From the NCBI GenBank assembly GCA_947442625.1, contig CANEWJ010000004.1, positions 1 through 45,427 of the forward strand: DNA of 45,427 nt, read 5' to 3'. Every line of letters begins with the position of its first letter. Position 1 is the stretch's first letter. This document shows positions 31,538-40,742 of this stretch, piece after piece. The translations under genes and the position numbers were made by a program. The stretch comes from Chitinophagaceae bacterium. GTDB lineage: Bacteria > Bacteroidota > Bacteroidia > Chitinophagales > Chitinophagaceae. Below the pieces are notes generated by a model. That model was given only the letters and a program-made list of their open reading frames with translations. It did no database searches and was not told the origin of the DNA.

Positions 31538-31624
31538 TTGTTCGATATGTTATTGTTAAGAAGCCTTGATATTTTTTAAGATTTATAAAATAAAGCATAA
31601 GTTCACATTTTAAAAATATTATTT

Positions 31625-32248
31625 ATGAGCAAGGCCCTTTTGTCCATTTCATTGATTGTTTGCATCTTGTTTTCTTCCTTTGGATTCGCTCAGGATTCAA
31701 GCCTCAACCTGCAGTCTTATGCTGCGAATTTTAAAATGGCAGAAAACCAATACATCAAGAAACTTTCAGTTTCAGTAAAAGACAATAAACTGGTGGCCAC
31801 TTCAGATGCAAGCCCCAATGAATTTGTGGAATTGGCTCCATCTGGCACCAAAGACTTGTTTAAGACAAAGATCCAAAGCTATGATGCCGAATTCCTGTTC
31901 ACCCGTACTGAAGGAGGCGTCAATGCTGTGAAAATATCCATTGCAGGTGGTCAAGTGGTATTGTCTGGCAATAAAGAAGTTTCTGATTATGCCTCTACTT
32001 TCAAGATGGCAGAAAACCAATATTGCAAAAAGATTTTCATCATAGAAAAGGATGGCAAGTTGTTTGCACAATCTGACGCCAGCCCCGGCGAATCATGGGA
32101 ATTGAAAAGCAAATCAACAGATGCTTTCAGCGCTACCATCCAAAACTACCCAGCTGAACTGGTGTTCATCAGGGATGGCGGAAAAATCAAATCCATCAAG
32201 TTGTCTGTGGCTGATGGACAGGTTGTCTTGACTGGGGAGAAGGAATAA
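31625..32248 (+). CDS. Secreted hypothetical protein made of two tandem ~85-aa repeats (DUF3471-like?)
   Basis: SYAANFKMAENQYIKKLSV...GGQVVLSGNKE followed by DYASTFKMAENQYCKKIFI...DGQVVLTGEKE; signal peptide. Confidence 0.8.
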   Translation: MSKALLSISLIVCILFSSFGFAQDSSLNLQSYAANFKMAENQYIKKLSVSVKDNKLVATSDASPNEFVELAPSGTKDLFKTKIQSYDAEFLFTRTEGGVNAVKISIAGGQVVLSGNKEVSDYASTFKMAENQYCKKIFIIEKDGKLFAQSDASPGESWELKSKSTDAFSATIQNYPAELVFIRDGGKIKSIKLSVADGQVVLTGEKE

Positions 32249-32393
32249 GGCTTACAGAGCTGATTTAACTTCTCCGTCCACAATAAGAATTGGTCTAACT
32301 TGTGGGATTTCAATGGTGATGAATAACAACGAATGTTATTTGATCCGGTAAAAATACAATCCAGGTAAAAAGATGAATTGGTTGAATACCCAT

Positions 32394-33440
32394 TTATACC
32401 GAATAATATCCCGTTGCCCTGCCTACACCTTCTTTGGTAATCACTTTCTTTTCCAGTAGTTCCATGAGCGATTTTTTCACTGTTGGAAGGGGGATATCCA
32501 ATTTAGCTGAAATATTTCCTGAACTACATCCTGCGTGATGCTGAATGAAAAAACGAATTCTTTCTTCACGAGGAGATAGGTTTTCACTTGCTTTTTTATT
32601 TTCTTCTAACTTCAATAATAAGTTGGTTTGAATGGTATTGAGACAGCTCAAAAAAAATGTAAGCCATTGTGTAACATTTTCACCAGGCCTGTTTTTTTGG
32701 GTGTCCATCAGGACCTTGTAATATGCTGATTTTCTATTTTCAATTTCATGTTCGAAACTCACGTATTGTATCCAGGAGTATCCATTCTTTAATAACAATA
32801 AACTGGCCAATAATCTACTCAATCTGCCATTGCCATCCTGAAATGGATGGATGCTTAAAAATTCATATACAAACAAGGCATCCTTAACAAGTGGCAAGGT
32901 CTCCTCATCACTGTTGTACCATTCAATCAAACGCATCATTGCATCATTGGTTTGAAGTCCGGGTTCAGTTGTATTAAAGATTGTTCGCCTGGTACCGTCT
33001 GACAAATTGGCTTCAACCGCGTTTGTTACTTGTTTGTATTCACCTTTGTGCCAAGCATCCTTTATGCTATGCTTCATTAATAAATTATGCAGGCTCTTAA
33101 TTTGGCTTTCTGTAATTCCGATTCTTGTATAATTTTCAGCAATGGTGTCCAAGGTTTCAAAATAGCCTGCTACTTCTTGCTGATCTCTTTCTTCAAATGA
33201 AGAGATGTTTATGTTTTCAATTAAAACACTCACCTCATCATCTGTCATTTTAGATCCCTCAATTCTTGTAGAGGCTCCAACACTTTTAACTGTTGCAATA
33301 CTTTTTAATTGCTTTAATGTAGAACCCTCCCTTTTTTCAATGCTCGCCCATCTGGCATCAAAACGGTCAATTGTAGACAGTTCAGACATGATTCTCATGC
33401 TTAGGTCAAGTTCGAGATTGTTTATTTTTAAACTCGTCAT
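32394..33440 (-). CDS. Fic family protein (class II-like inhibitory motif; C-terminal winged helix)
   Basis: Fic motif HPFQDGNGRLSR; STRIEG fits (S/T)xxxE(G/N); C-terminal GCSSGNISAKLDIPLPTVKKSLMELLEKKVITKEG. Confidence 0.95.
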   Translation of the reverse strand: MTSLKINNLELDLSMRIMSELSTIDRFDARWASIEKREGSTLKQLKSIATVKSVGASTRIEGSKMTDDEVSVLIENINISSFEERDQQEVAGYFETLDTIAENYTRIGITESQIKSLHNLLMKHSIKDAWHKGEYKQVTNAVEANLSDGTRRTIFNTTEPGLQTNDAMMRLIEWYNSDEETLPLVKDALFVYEFLSIHPFQDGNGRLSRLLASLLLLKNGYSWIQYVSFEHEIENRKSAYYKVLMDTQKNRPGENVTQWLTFFLSCLNTIQTNLLLKLEENKKASENLSPREERIRFFIQHHAGCSSGNISAKLDIPLPTVKKSLMELLEKKVITKEGVGRATGYYSV

Positions 33441-33467
33441 ATCCGTATTTATCCGTAAATATACGAA
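33439..33467. promoter_or_regulatory. Putative Fic operator copy 1 (atatccgtatttatccgtaaatatacgaa)
   Basis: 29-nt element with 24/29 identity to 33492-33520; partly palindromic; overlaps fic start codon. Confidence 0.65.
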
Positions 33468-33491
33468 AAGACAATCAATCTCTCAATCAAA

Positions 33492-33520
33492 ATATTCGTA
33501 TATATCTGTAAATATCCGGA
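33492..33520. promoter_or_regulatory. Putative Fic operator copy 2 (atattcgtatatatctgtaaatatccgga)
   Basis: Direct repeat of 33439-33467, offset exactly 53 bp. Confidence 0.65.
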
Positions 33521-33557
33521 GAGGTCTCCATAAATGAGTAAATACCCTTCGCATTTG

Positions 33558-34481
33558 TTATTTGCCTTCTTCTTTTTTTATAAGTAAACCCATCATTTGT
33601 TTCATCGTCTTATCCATCCCATCAGGACTGCCATCTAAGAATATCACATTGCCTTTGCCATATTCAGCAAAATTCTTGATAGCCTCAGTCCACATACTGA
33701 AAAGTATAACGTTTGTATCCAAATTTGCTTGTTTCATTTCTTCTGCAGCCTCAGTCATCCCCTTAGCAACTTCTTGTCTAAACAGCGCAACGCCTTGTCC
33801 TCTTAATTGAGCAGCTTCTTTCTCTGCTTGTGCAGATATTTTGATTGAATTCCCTTCTGCTTCAGCAGCTTTGGTCTTTGTAATCAATAATGCCTGTCCT
33901 TCATTTTCGGCAGCAGCTTTTAAATTATTGCTTGCCACTACCTTGCTCATGCTTTCCATGACCACTTGATCAAAAGTGATGTCATTAATTTGAAGATCTT
34001 GCAAATGATATCCCCATTCTTCCAAACTATTATCGATCTGCTCTTTTACGAAGTCTACAATTTCCCTTCTTGCTGTCAAAACCTCTGCTTGTCTCTTTGT
34101 TGCAACATAAGCCCTGATACTTCCCTCAACCGTTCTTACTAATGCCTGCATCAAATCTTTGTTACTAATAAATTTGAAAGCAACCTTTTTCATGGTTTCT
34201 TCTTCAGAGTTTTGAACAGAATACAACAACATACTCTTGAAGTATACATTCGCTTGGTCGATAGTAACAGCCTGAAATTCGAGCTCTATGCTTTGGTTCT
34301 GAATACTTACTCTTCGAAATATACTCTCAATCAAAGGGATCCTAAATCTCAATCCTGGTTGCAATATTCTTCGATACTTGCCAAACATTGTAATAATGGC
34401 AATTGTACCTTGATTTACAGTTACTAGTCCTAAAAAAACCAGAATCAGTACTATGCTAAAAAAGATTATTGTACCTAACAT
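33558..34481 (-). CDS. SPFH/Band 7 (stomatin/prohibitin-like) membrane protein
   Basis: N-terminal TM, GTIAIITMFGKYRRILQPGLRFRIPLIESIFRRVSIQNQSIELEFQAVT; coiled-coil KTKAAEAEGNSIKISAQAEKEAAQLRG. Confidence 0.92.
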   Translation of the reverse strand: MLGTIIFFSIVLILVFLGLVTVNQGTIAIITMFGKYRRILQPGLRFRIPLIESIFRRVSIQNQSIELEFQAVTIDQANVYFKSMLLYSVQNSEEETMKKVAFKFISNKDLMQALVRTVEGSIRAYVATKRQAEVLTARREIVDFVKEQIDNSLEEWGYHLQDLQINDITFDQVVMESMSKVVASNNLKAAAENEGQALLITKTKAAEAEGNSIKISAQAEKEAAQLRGQGVALFRQEVAKGMTEAAEEMKQANLDTNVILFSMWTEAIKNFAEYGKGNVIFLDGSPDGMDKTMKQMMGLLIKKEEGK

Positions 34482-34653
34482 TGTTGCTAAATTTTATGAT
34501 TGAAGCTACGGATTCTTTCTCTAGTCTATTTACAATAATTGATATTCCAAAGCTACATTAGCTTTTTCCATAGAGCCGAGTACTATAACGTACTTTCCTT
34601 CCTGTTTTCTTCTTAAAAATTCAAAACCTGGCCAGAACTTGGCTAAAATAAAA

Positions 34654-34683
34654 AACCACCTATGAAACAAATCATAAGTGGTT
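34654..34683 (-). terminator. Intrinsic terminator-like hairpin downstream of tRNA 3'-end remnant
   Basis: Plus strand aaccacctatga-aacaaa-tcataagtggtt (12-bp stem, one mismatch) followed on the minus strand by a T-rich tract. Confidence 0.65.
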
Positions 34684-34716
34684 GATTTTCAAGTGGGCCC
34701 ACCTGGACTTGCACCA
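34682..34716 (-). repeat. Duplicated 3' end of the CAU tRNA gene (putative att half / tRNA remnant)
   Basis: ttgattttcaagtgggcccacctggacttgNacca, 34/35 identical to 35547-35581. Confidence 0.9.
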
Positions 34717-34793
34717 AGCCTAATATCCATCAGAGCTATGATTGTGAGGTATATTTTGCCTTATTTTTAGTAACTTTATTGTCAATCCAGGTT

Positions 34794-34988
34794 ATGAATA
34801 TTGCTCCAGTTGTACACAAAGCACCAATCAAAGCATTTGACGAAAAAATGAATGATTTGAAATATTGGTTAGCTCAACCTTTGGTTAAACGACTTGAAGC
34901 AGTGACATTCTTAATATCTCAAACTGTAGATCTAACTACTACCAGAATGGACAAAACACATGTTGTCAGAAGAAAACTGAAAGCATGA
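34794..34988 (+). CDS. Small protein, partner of downstream nucleotidyltransferase (putative antitoxin-like component)
   Basis: MNIAPVVHKAP...DLKYWLAQPLVKRLEAVTFLISQ...RMDKTHVVRRKLKA; 4-nt ATGA overlap with next ORF (ORF may start at 34779 TTG). Confidence 0.7.
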   Translation: MNIAPVVHKAPIKAFDEKMNDLKYWLAQPLVKRLEAVTFLISQTVDLTTTRMDKTHVVRRKLKA

Positions 34989-35443
34989 CATTGGCCCAAG
35001 ATTTTGAAGATTTTGTTAAACTCCTCAACAAACACCAAGTTGATTATTTGGTAGTTGGTGGTTATGCCTTGGCATTTCATGGCAAACCAAGACATACGGG
35101 TGATTTAGATATATGGATCAACAGTTCGGAATCCAATGCAGAAAAATTGGTCAATGTTATTAAAGAATTTGGACTGGCAAGTTTAGGCTTAACCAAGTCA
35201 GATTTTATGCAAGAGGGTTATGTCACTCAAATAGGATATCCGCCATTGAGAATTGCTATTTTGAATACTATTGATGGTGTGAAATTCGAAAATGCATATC
35301 CAAACAAATTGCTTGTAGATGTCAATGGTATTGAAGTAAGGTATATTGGTTTAAAAGAATTTATAGAAAACAAAACTGCATCAGGCAGAAGTCAGGACAT
35401 TGCCGACTTAAAAGAAATCAAGAAAATCAATAAGGGACAATAA
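34985..35443 (+). CDS. Nucleotidyltransferase (DUF6036/MNT/AbiEii-like)
   Basis: Signature VGGYALAFHGKPRHTGDLDIWINSSESNAEKLVNVIKEFG. Confidence 0.87.
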   Translation: MTLAQDFEDFVKLLNKHQVDYLVVGGYALAFHGKPRHTGDLDIWINSSESNAEKLVNVIKEFGLASLGLTKSDFMQEGYVTQIGYPPLRIAILNTIDGVKFENAYPNKLLVDVNGIEVRYIGLKEFIENKTASGRSQDIADLKEIKKINKGQ

Positions 35444-35514
35444 AGTCCTATCCTCCCACTGAATTTTCCCCTTCGGAAAAGTACAATCTTTGTCAAAGAC
35501 TTACCTCAAATAAA

Positions 35515-35548
35515 AAGGGTCTACGAAGTTTTACCTTCATAAACCCTT
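35515..35548 (-). terminator. Intrinsic terminator-like hairpin of the CAU tRNA gene
   Basis: aagggtctacgaag-ttttac-cttcataaaccctt imperfect hairpin; minus strand continues TTTTTATTT. Confidence 0.65.
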
Positions 35549-35581
35549 GATTTTCAAGTGGGCCCACCTGGACTTGAACCA
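35547..35581 (-). repeat. Direct repeat partner of 34682-34716 (overlaps tRNA 3' end)
   Basis: 34/35 nt identity, 865-bp offset. Confidence 0.9.
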
Positions 35582-35632
35582 GGGACCCTCTGATTATGAG
35601 TCAGATGCTCTAACCAGCTGAGCTATAGGCCC
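35559..35632 (-). tRNA. tRNA with CAU anticodon (tRNA-Met or tRNA-Ile2)
   Basis: GGGCCTATAGCTCAGCTGGTTAGAGCATCTGACTCATAATCAGAGGGTCCCTGGTTCAAGTCCAGGTGGGCCCA; full cloverleaf, anticodon loop CTCATAA. Confidence 0.95.
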
Positions 35633-35879
35633 AAAGAACATTGCTGTTCTTTTAGGACTGCAAATTTAGGTAATTATTTTAATTCTTCCGAGTTCCAATG
35701 GCCCAACTGTTAAAGCAGCCAGTGGACAAGCAAAGCATTACCTGATAAAATGGCAACCTGGAATTCTCAAACTAATGGTGCAAGTCGCCAATATTCCCCA
35801 AACTAAACTACCTTTACCCCCTGAATCTTAACCTTTCATTAACCCGTTAGGAGATACTTTTGACCACACAAAATTGATT

Positions 35880-36629
35880 ATGAAGCAGATACTAGGAATG
35901 CTGATGCTGATGGTTTCCCTCAGCGCCGTTGCACAAGATAAAAAAGCCAAGGTAAAGGTTCAAGAGCCCAAGGCGCCCAAGGTTAAGCCAGATTATAGCA
36001 AAATCGACCTTTCAAAGCGTGCGTCAGACCATTTCATGCTCCAGTTCGGGATCGCAGGATGGGGCAACAAAGACGAAAACAAGATAACCACCAAGGGCTT
36101 CAACAGGAGCTTTAACGGATATTTTCTGTTTGATTTCCTTTTCAAATCCAATCCACACCTTAGTGTTGCGGTGGGGCCTGGTGTCGGATCAGACAATATA
36201 TACTTCGACAACATGACCGTGGACCTCAACACCAGAAACGGTGCAACCTTCAGGCGTGACACCATCACCCAATACAAAAAAAACAAGCTGGAAACCAGCT
36301 ATCTTGAGGCACCTATCGAGCTCAGGTACTCTGCCAGCCCAGGCAACATGAACAAAGGCTGGAAGTTTGCTTTCGGTGCAAAAATTGGAACCCTTGTGAG
36401 CTCCAAGGTAAAATCCAAAGTAGACCTGGATGCTACCGGTACTGGCGGTTACATCAGCAAGGAAAAAGACAAGCGCTACCTCAATACCACCCGCTTTGCC
36501 CTCACAGCAAGGGCCGGCTTGGGTAATCTGAGCTTTTTTGGAACTTATACGGTTACCAGCTTCTTCAAAGAAGGACTTGGGCCATCAGTAAGGCCTTTCT
36601 CGTTTGGATTGGCTTTAAGCGGACTATAA
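35880..36629 (+). CDS. Outer membrane beta-barrel (porin-like) protein
   Basis: Signal peptide MKQILGMLMLMVSLSAVAQ, barrel-like strands, C-terminal FSFGLALSGL. Confidence 0.75.
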   Translation: MKQILGMLMLMVSLSAVAQDKKAKVKVQEPKAPKVKPDYSKIDLSKRASDHFMLQFGIAGWGNKDENKITTKGFNRSFNGYFLFDFLFKSNPHLSVAVGPGVGSDNIYFDNMTVDLNTRNGATFRRDTITQYKKNKLETSYLEAPIELRYSASPGNMNKGWKFAFGAKIGTLVSSKVKSKVDLDATGTGGYISKEKDKRYLNTTRFALTARAGLGNLSFFGTYTVTSFFKEGLGPSVRPFSFGLALSGL

Positions 36630-36641
36630 AAACATTCATTT

Positions 36642-37856
36642 TTGTTAGAAAAATCAAGCCTATTCCAACAAGCTGAAAGAGCCATCCTGGTTGGGGTTGG
36701 ACTAAAAGAACAAAAAGATCTTCAGGTTAGGGAATACCTTGAGGAACTTGAATTTCTTGCCACTACCGCTGGGGCAACTACCGTAAAAACGTTCATCCAA
36801 AAGTTGCAACACCCAGATTCCAAAACCTATATTGGAAAGGGAAAACTCGAAGAGATAAAGCAATATGCTGCAGGCAAAGACATCAGCCTCCTGATCTTTG
36901 ACGATGAACTCAGTGGCGCACAGATCGGCAACATCGAAAAGGCCGTCAACATTAAAACCATCGACCGCAGTGACCTGATTCTCGATATTTTTGCCCATCG
37001 TGCCAAAACAGCTCAGGCAAAGGCCCAAGTTGAACTGGCGCAATACCAATACATTTTGCCCCGATTGCGCGGGATGTGGAAACATCTTGAGCGCCTTGGT
37101 GGCGGTATCGGTACCAGGGGTCCGGGTGAATCTGAAATTGAAACAGATCGTAGGATTGTCCGCGAAAAAATCAACCTGCTGAGAAGAAAGTTAGGTGAGA
37201 TTGAGAAGCAGGCCTTCACCCAAAGAAAAGAGAGGGGCGAATTCATCCGCGTAGCGCTGGTTGGGTATACCAATGTTGGAAAGTCAACACTGATGAACCT
37301 CTTGAGCAAGAGTGAAGTGTTGGCTGAAAACAAACTCTTTGCAACGCTGGACACCACAACTAGAAAAATCGTTTACGAAAACACACCTTTCTTATTGAGC
37401 GATACCGTAGGTTTCATCAGAAAACTCCCCCATCACCTCATTGAAAGTTTCAAGAGCACGCTGGATGAGGTGAAGGAAAGTGACATCCTCATGCATGTAG
37501 TAGACATCTCGCATCCGCAATACGAAGACCAGATGAAGGTGGTCAATACAACCCTTGCAGAATTGGGTTGTGCAGACAAGCCCATGATCACCATTTTTAA
37601 CAAGATGGATCAATACGAGGACAGGACTTTTGACGAATGGCTTGAGCCTGAAGTGAAAGAGAACCTGCTCAGCGAATTGTATAAACGCTGGCAAAATGAA
37701 ACCCGCTCCAGCTGTGTTTTTGTATCCGCAACGCAGAGAAGGGAAATCGATAAACTTCGCACCACCATCCTCAACCAGGTCCGCGAAATGTACGCCAAAC
37801 GCTACCCTTATAAAACAGGATATCAGTCAATCGACTATGGCAACCAAGGAATATAA
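36642..37856 (+). CDS. hflX: GTPase HflX
   Basis: RLGGGIGTRGPGESEIETDRR and GYTNVGKSTLMNLLSKSEVLAENKLFATLDTTTR, DTVGFIRKLPHHLIESFKSTLDE; TTG start. Confidence 0.96.
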   Translation: MLEKSSLFQQAERAILVGVGLKEQKDLQVREYLEELEFLATTAGATTVKTFIQKLQHPDSKTYIGKGKLEEIKQYAAGKDISLLIFDDELSGAQIGNIEKAVNIKTIDRSDLILDIFAHRAKTAQAKAQVELAQYQYILPRLRGMWKHLERLGGGIGTRGPGESEIETDRRIVREKINLLRRKLGEIEKQAFTQRKERGEFIRVALVGYTNVGKSTLMNLLSKSEVLAENKLFATLDTTTRKIVYENTPFLLSDTVGFIRKLPHHLIESFKSTLDEVKESDILMHVVDISHPQYEDQMKVVNTTLAELGCADKPMITIFNKMDQYEDRTFDEWLEPEVKENLLSELYKRWQNETRSSCVFVSATQRREIDKLRTTILNQVREMYAKRYPYKTGYQSIDYGNQGI

Positions 37857-38175
37857 TTGGGAATTTGTTGCCGATTCTGTTGAACAACTTGGTTTTGGCA
37901 AGTATGATATCGTTCAAGCCGAGATTGGCGAACGCACCATTTGCATTGCCCGTTTCAAAAACCAGCTTTATGGCTTTCAATCCAAATGCCCGCATGCAGG
38001 GGCCAAGATGGTCATGGGCTATATCGATGCGCAGGGCAATGCCGTTTGCCCGCTTCACCGCTTCAAGTTTGCACTGCGCAATGGATACAATGTAACTGGC
38101 GAAGGATACAACATGAAAACCTTCCCCATTGAATTGAGGGAAGACGGCGTATTCGTTGGTTTTTTAAAATTATAA
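37837..38175 (+). CDS. Rieske [2Fe-2S] domain protein (NirD-like ferredoxin subunit)
   Basis: SKCPHAGAKMVMGYIDAQGNAVCPLHRFKF; start at MATKEYNW, overlapping hflX end. Confidence 0.9.
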   Translation: MATKEYNWEFVADSVEQLGFGKYDIVQAEIGERTICIARFKNQLYGFQSKCPHAGAKMVMGYIDAQGNAVCPLHRFKFALRNGYNVTGEGYNMKTFPIELREDGVFVGFLKL

Positions 38176-38185
38176 ACATAGATTG

Positions 38186-40108
38186 ATGAAAAGAACGCTG
38201 ATTGTGTTGATCTTGATGGCAGGTTTTTCCATCACTTCATTTTCTCAGGTGCCTGAACTGGATCCAGTGTTGATCTCCTCGTCAGTGCAGCAAAAAAGGA
38301 TCAGGGAAACGGGAAGAAATATTGCCATCCTCACCAAAGAAGACATCAAAAATATTCCTGCCAATTCATTGGATGAGCTGCTGCGTTTTGTTCCCGGAAT
38401 TGAAGTGCAGCAAAGGGGTCCGCAGGGAGCACAGGCAGACCTGATCATCCGCGGAGGCACTTTTCAACAGGTCTTGGTGGTGATTGATGGGATGCGGGCC
38501 AATGAGCCGCTGACTGGGCATTTCAATGCCTACATCCCCATTCATCCAGAGGAGATTGAAAGGATTGAAGTCATCAAAGGCGCTGCAGCAGCCATTTTCG
38601 GGCCAGACGCAGTCGGTGGGGTCATCCATGTCATCACAAAAGCGTTTGCACAAGAATTTGCAGCAAAAAACAAAACAGTGTTTGCTGCCCTTCAAACCGG
38701 ACAATACAATTTGTTCAATGGTAAAATTGGGTTTACTGCCAGCAATGAAAAATCTTACCTCTCAGTAGGGTTGCAACAACAGAAAGCAAAGGGCATGCCA
38801 CTGAGGGGAACCACGGGGTATTTTGACAATGACCTGGGATCCATCAGCTATTCAAGAAAGTTGAACAAGCAGTGGAGGTTGATGTTGCGGGGTGCTGCAG
38901 ACAAACGCGATTTCAATGCACAGAATTTTTACACCAGCTTTCTCAGCGATACGGCAAATGAAACGGTTAGTTCCACATGGCAACAGATGGCATTGACAAA
39001 AACAGCAGAAAAATCCAGCTTTTCGTTCCTGGTCAATGCACGTCAATTGAAGGACCGTTATGCATTTCGACCAGCTGCCATCCCCAACCAAAACAGCACA
39101 GCACTGCTCAACATCGATGCCCGAAACAGTGTTCGCCTCAAGTGGCAACAAGCAAGGTTGACGACGGGCGTACAAGTGTTCAGCAAGCAGATCAAATCCA
39201 ATGACAGGGGCAATCACCAGCACCTGCACACGGGCATCTATGCCAACCTTCAACACCAATTGTTGAACAGGCTTTTTCTAACCGAGGGTATCCGCGCAGA
39301 TTGGGACCAAAGCTACAAATGGGCACTGATCCCTCAACTCAATCTTGCCTATACCGGATCGATGGCAACCATCAGGGCAAGCATCAGCAAAGGCATGAGG
39401 GATGCTGATTTTACTGAACGGTACAACAATTACAACAAAAAATTGGTTACCGGCGGAAGCATTGGCAACCCCGCACTGGAAGCCGAAAGAAGCCTCAACA
39501 TGGAAATGGGTGCAGACCTTTTCCTGGATAAACCTGTTCAAATCCATGCAACGCTCTTCCAACGGAACCAGGCCTCTCTGATCGATTGGGCTCCCACCGT
39601 TTATGCAGACATGCCCATCCGGAACAACCTGATTCCAACGGGCATTTATGCCTTGGCCAGCAATATTGCCAATGTCAAAACCAGGGGGGCTGAATTGGAC
39701 CTTTCTGGTGATCACGGCCTGGGCAAGGGAACCCGATTAAAATGGAACAGTGGAATCACGCGCCTGAGGTCTACAGGCAAAGGCAATACCCTGCCCTCCT
39801 TTTACCTTTCATCCCACGCAAAACTCTTGTGGAATACCAACCTCCGGATCATGAACAAAGCAGGATCCATCTCTGTGGGAACGGTCTACAAAGAGCGAAA
39901 CAAACAAACCGCCAATGCGATCAATGCCAAGATCAGTCCGGAGTATTTAACGGTCAACCTCCGCATCGAAAAATACCTGTTCAAGAAAAAAGCAGGGTTG
40001 ATGCTTCAGGTAGATAACCTGACCGATGTTGCGTATTCAGACCTGCTTGGATCCATCATGCCCGGAAGATGGATGCAGGCTGGGGTTTGGATGAATTTAA
40101 GTCGGTAG
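38186..40108 (+). CDS. TonB-dependent outer membrane receptor
   Basis: Plug domain NIAILTKEDIKNIPANSLDELLRFVPGIEVQQRGPQGAQADLIIRGGTFQQVLVVIDGMR; barrel ending YSDLLGSIMPGRWMQAGVWMNLSR. Confidence 0.94.
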   Translation: MKRTLIVLILMAGFSITSFSQVPELDPVLISSSVQQKRIRETGRNIAILTKEDIKNIPANSLDELLRFVPGIEVQQRGPQGAQADLIIRGGTFQQVLVVIDGMRANEPLTGHFNAYIPIHPEEIERIEVIKGAAAAIFGPDAVGGVIHVITKAFAQEFAAKNKTVFAALQTGQYNLFNGKIGFTASNEKSYLSVGLQQQKAKGMPLRGTTGYFDNDLGSISYSRKLNKQWRLMLRGAADKRDFNAQNFYTSFLSDTANETVSSTWQQMALTKTAEKSSFSFLVNARQLKDRYAFRPAAIPNQNSTALLNIDARNSVRLKWQQARLTTGVQVFSKQIKSNDRGNHQHLHTGIYANLQHQLLNRLFLTEGIRADWDQSYKWALIPQLNLAYTGSMATIRASISKGMRDADFTERYNNYNKKLVTGGSIGNPALEAERSLNMEMGADLFLDKPVQIHATLFQRNQASLIDWAPTVYADMPIRNNLIPTGIYALASNIANVKTRGAELDLSGDHGLGKGTRLKWNSGITRLRSTGKGNTLPSFYLSSHAKLLWNTNLRIMNKAGSISVGTVYKERNKQTANAINAKISPEYLTVNLRIEKYLFKKKAGLMLQVDNLTDVAYSDLLGSIMPGRWMQAGVWMNLSR

Positions 40109-40110
40109 AA

Positions 40111-40656
40111 TCAACAGAAAGCATCAGCAGGCCTTCTGATTTCATAAACAAAGTTCCACCGCGAAGGCTCCCCAAAATAAGCAACCTCCTCCTCCCCTGT
40201 TTTGACGGCGCCTAATTTCTCCATGGCTTTTTGAGACCGGATGTTGGAAGCGCCTACATGAAATACGACCCTTTCTACAAAAATGAAGGCATGGGCCAGC
40301 ATCAGCTGTTTTACATTACTGTTAAAGGGCTTTCCCCAGCATGAACGGGCAAAAAAAGTATAGCCAATCTTGATCTGGCGATGTTCCGGTTCATGGTCAT
40401 AAAACCTGGAGGAGCCGATGACAGCACCCGAGATGAGGTCGCGGATCAGGAAAGCACCTCTGGATTCGATGGCTCCGGTAAAATAATTCGAAAAAACCGG
40501 TCTTTGGTATCGGTCAGGATTGGGATGCTGCTCCCAGATCAAAGGATCAGAAGCCACGGCATAAAGCTTCTCAAAATCAGCTATAGACAATGGTGTCAAC
40601 TGAACCAGTTCGTTCTGAAGGTGGATGGGCTGTAAGTTCACAGATACTATAGGCAT
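40111..40656 (-). CDS. GNAT family N-acetyltransferase
   Basis: LTPLSIADFEKLYAVASDPLIWEQHPNPDRY...FHVGASNIRSQKAMEKLGAVKTGEEE. Confidence 0.92.
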   Translation of the reverse strand: MPIVSVNLQPIHLQNELVQLTPLSIADFEKLYAVASDPLIWEQHPNPDRYQRPVFSNYFTGAIESRGAFLIRDLISGAVIGSSRFYDHEPEHRQIKIGYTFFARSCWGKPFNSNVKQLMLAHAFIFVERVVFHVGASNIRSQKAMEKLGAVKTGEEEVAYFGEPSRWNFVYEIRRPADAFC

Positions 40657-40742
40657 AATGGCCTAAAATTAATGCCTAAAGGATGAAATCGTGTCAATAA
40701 GAGCGCAGGAATGATAATTTAGATATTACGGCAGTTTTTTCT

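Noticed and set aside
34717-34760. Remainder of a full tRNA pseudogene beyond the 3' remnant
   Set aside because: Sequence past 34716 (agcctaatatccatcagagctatg) does not align convincingly to the rest of the tRNA
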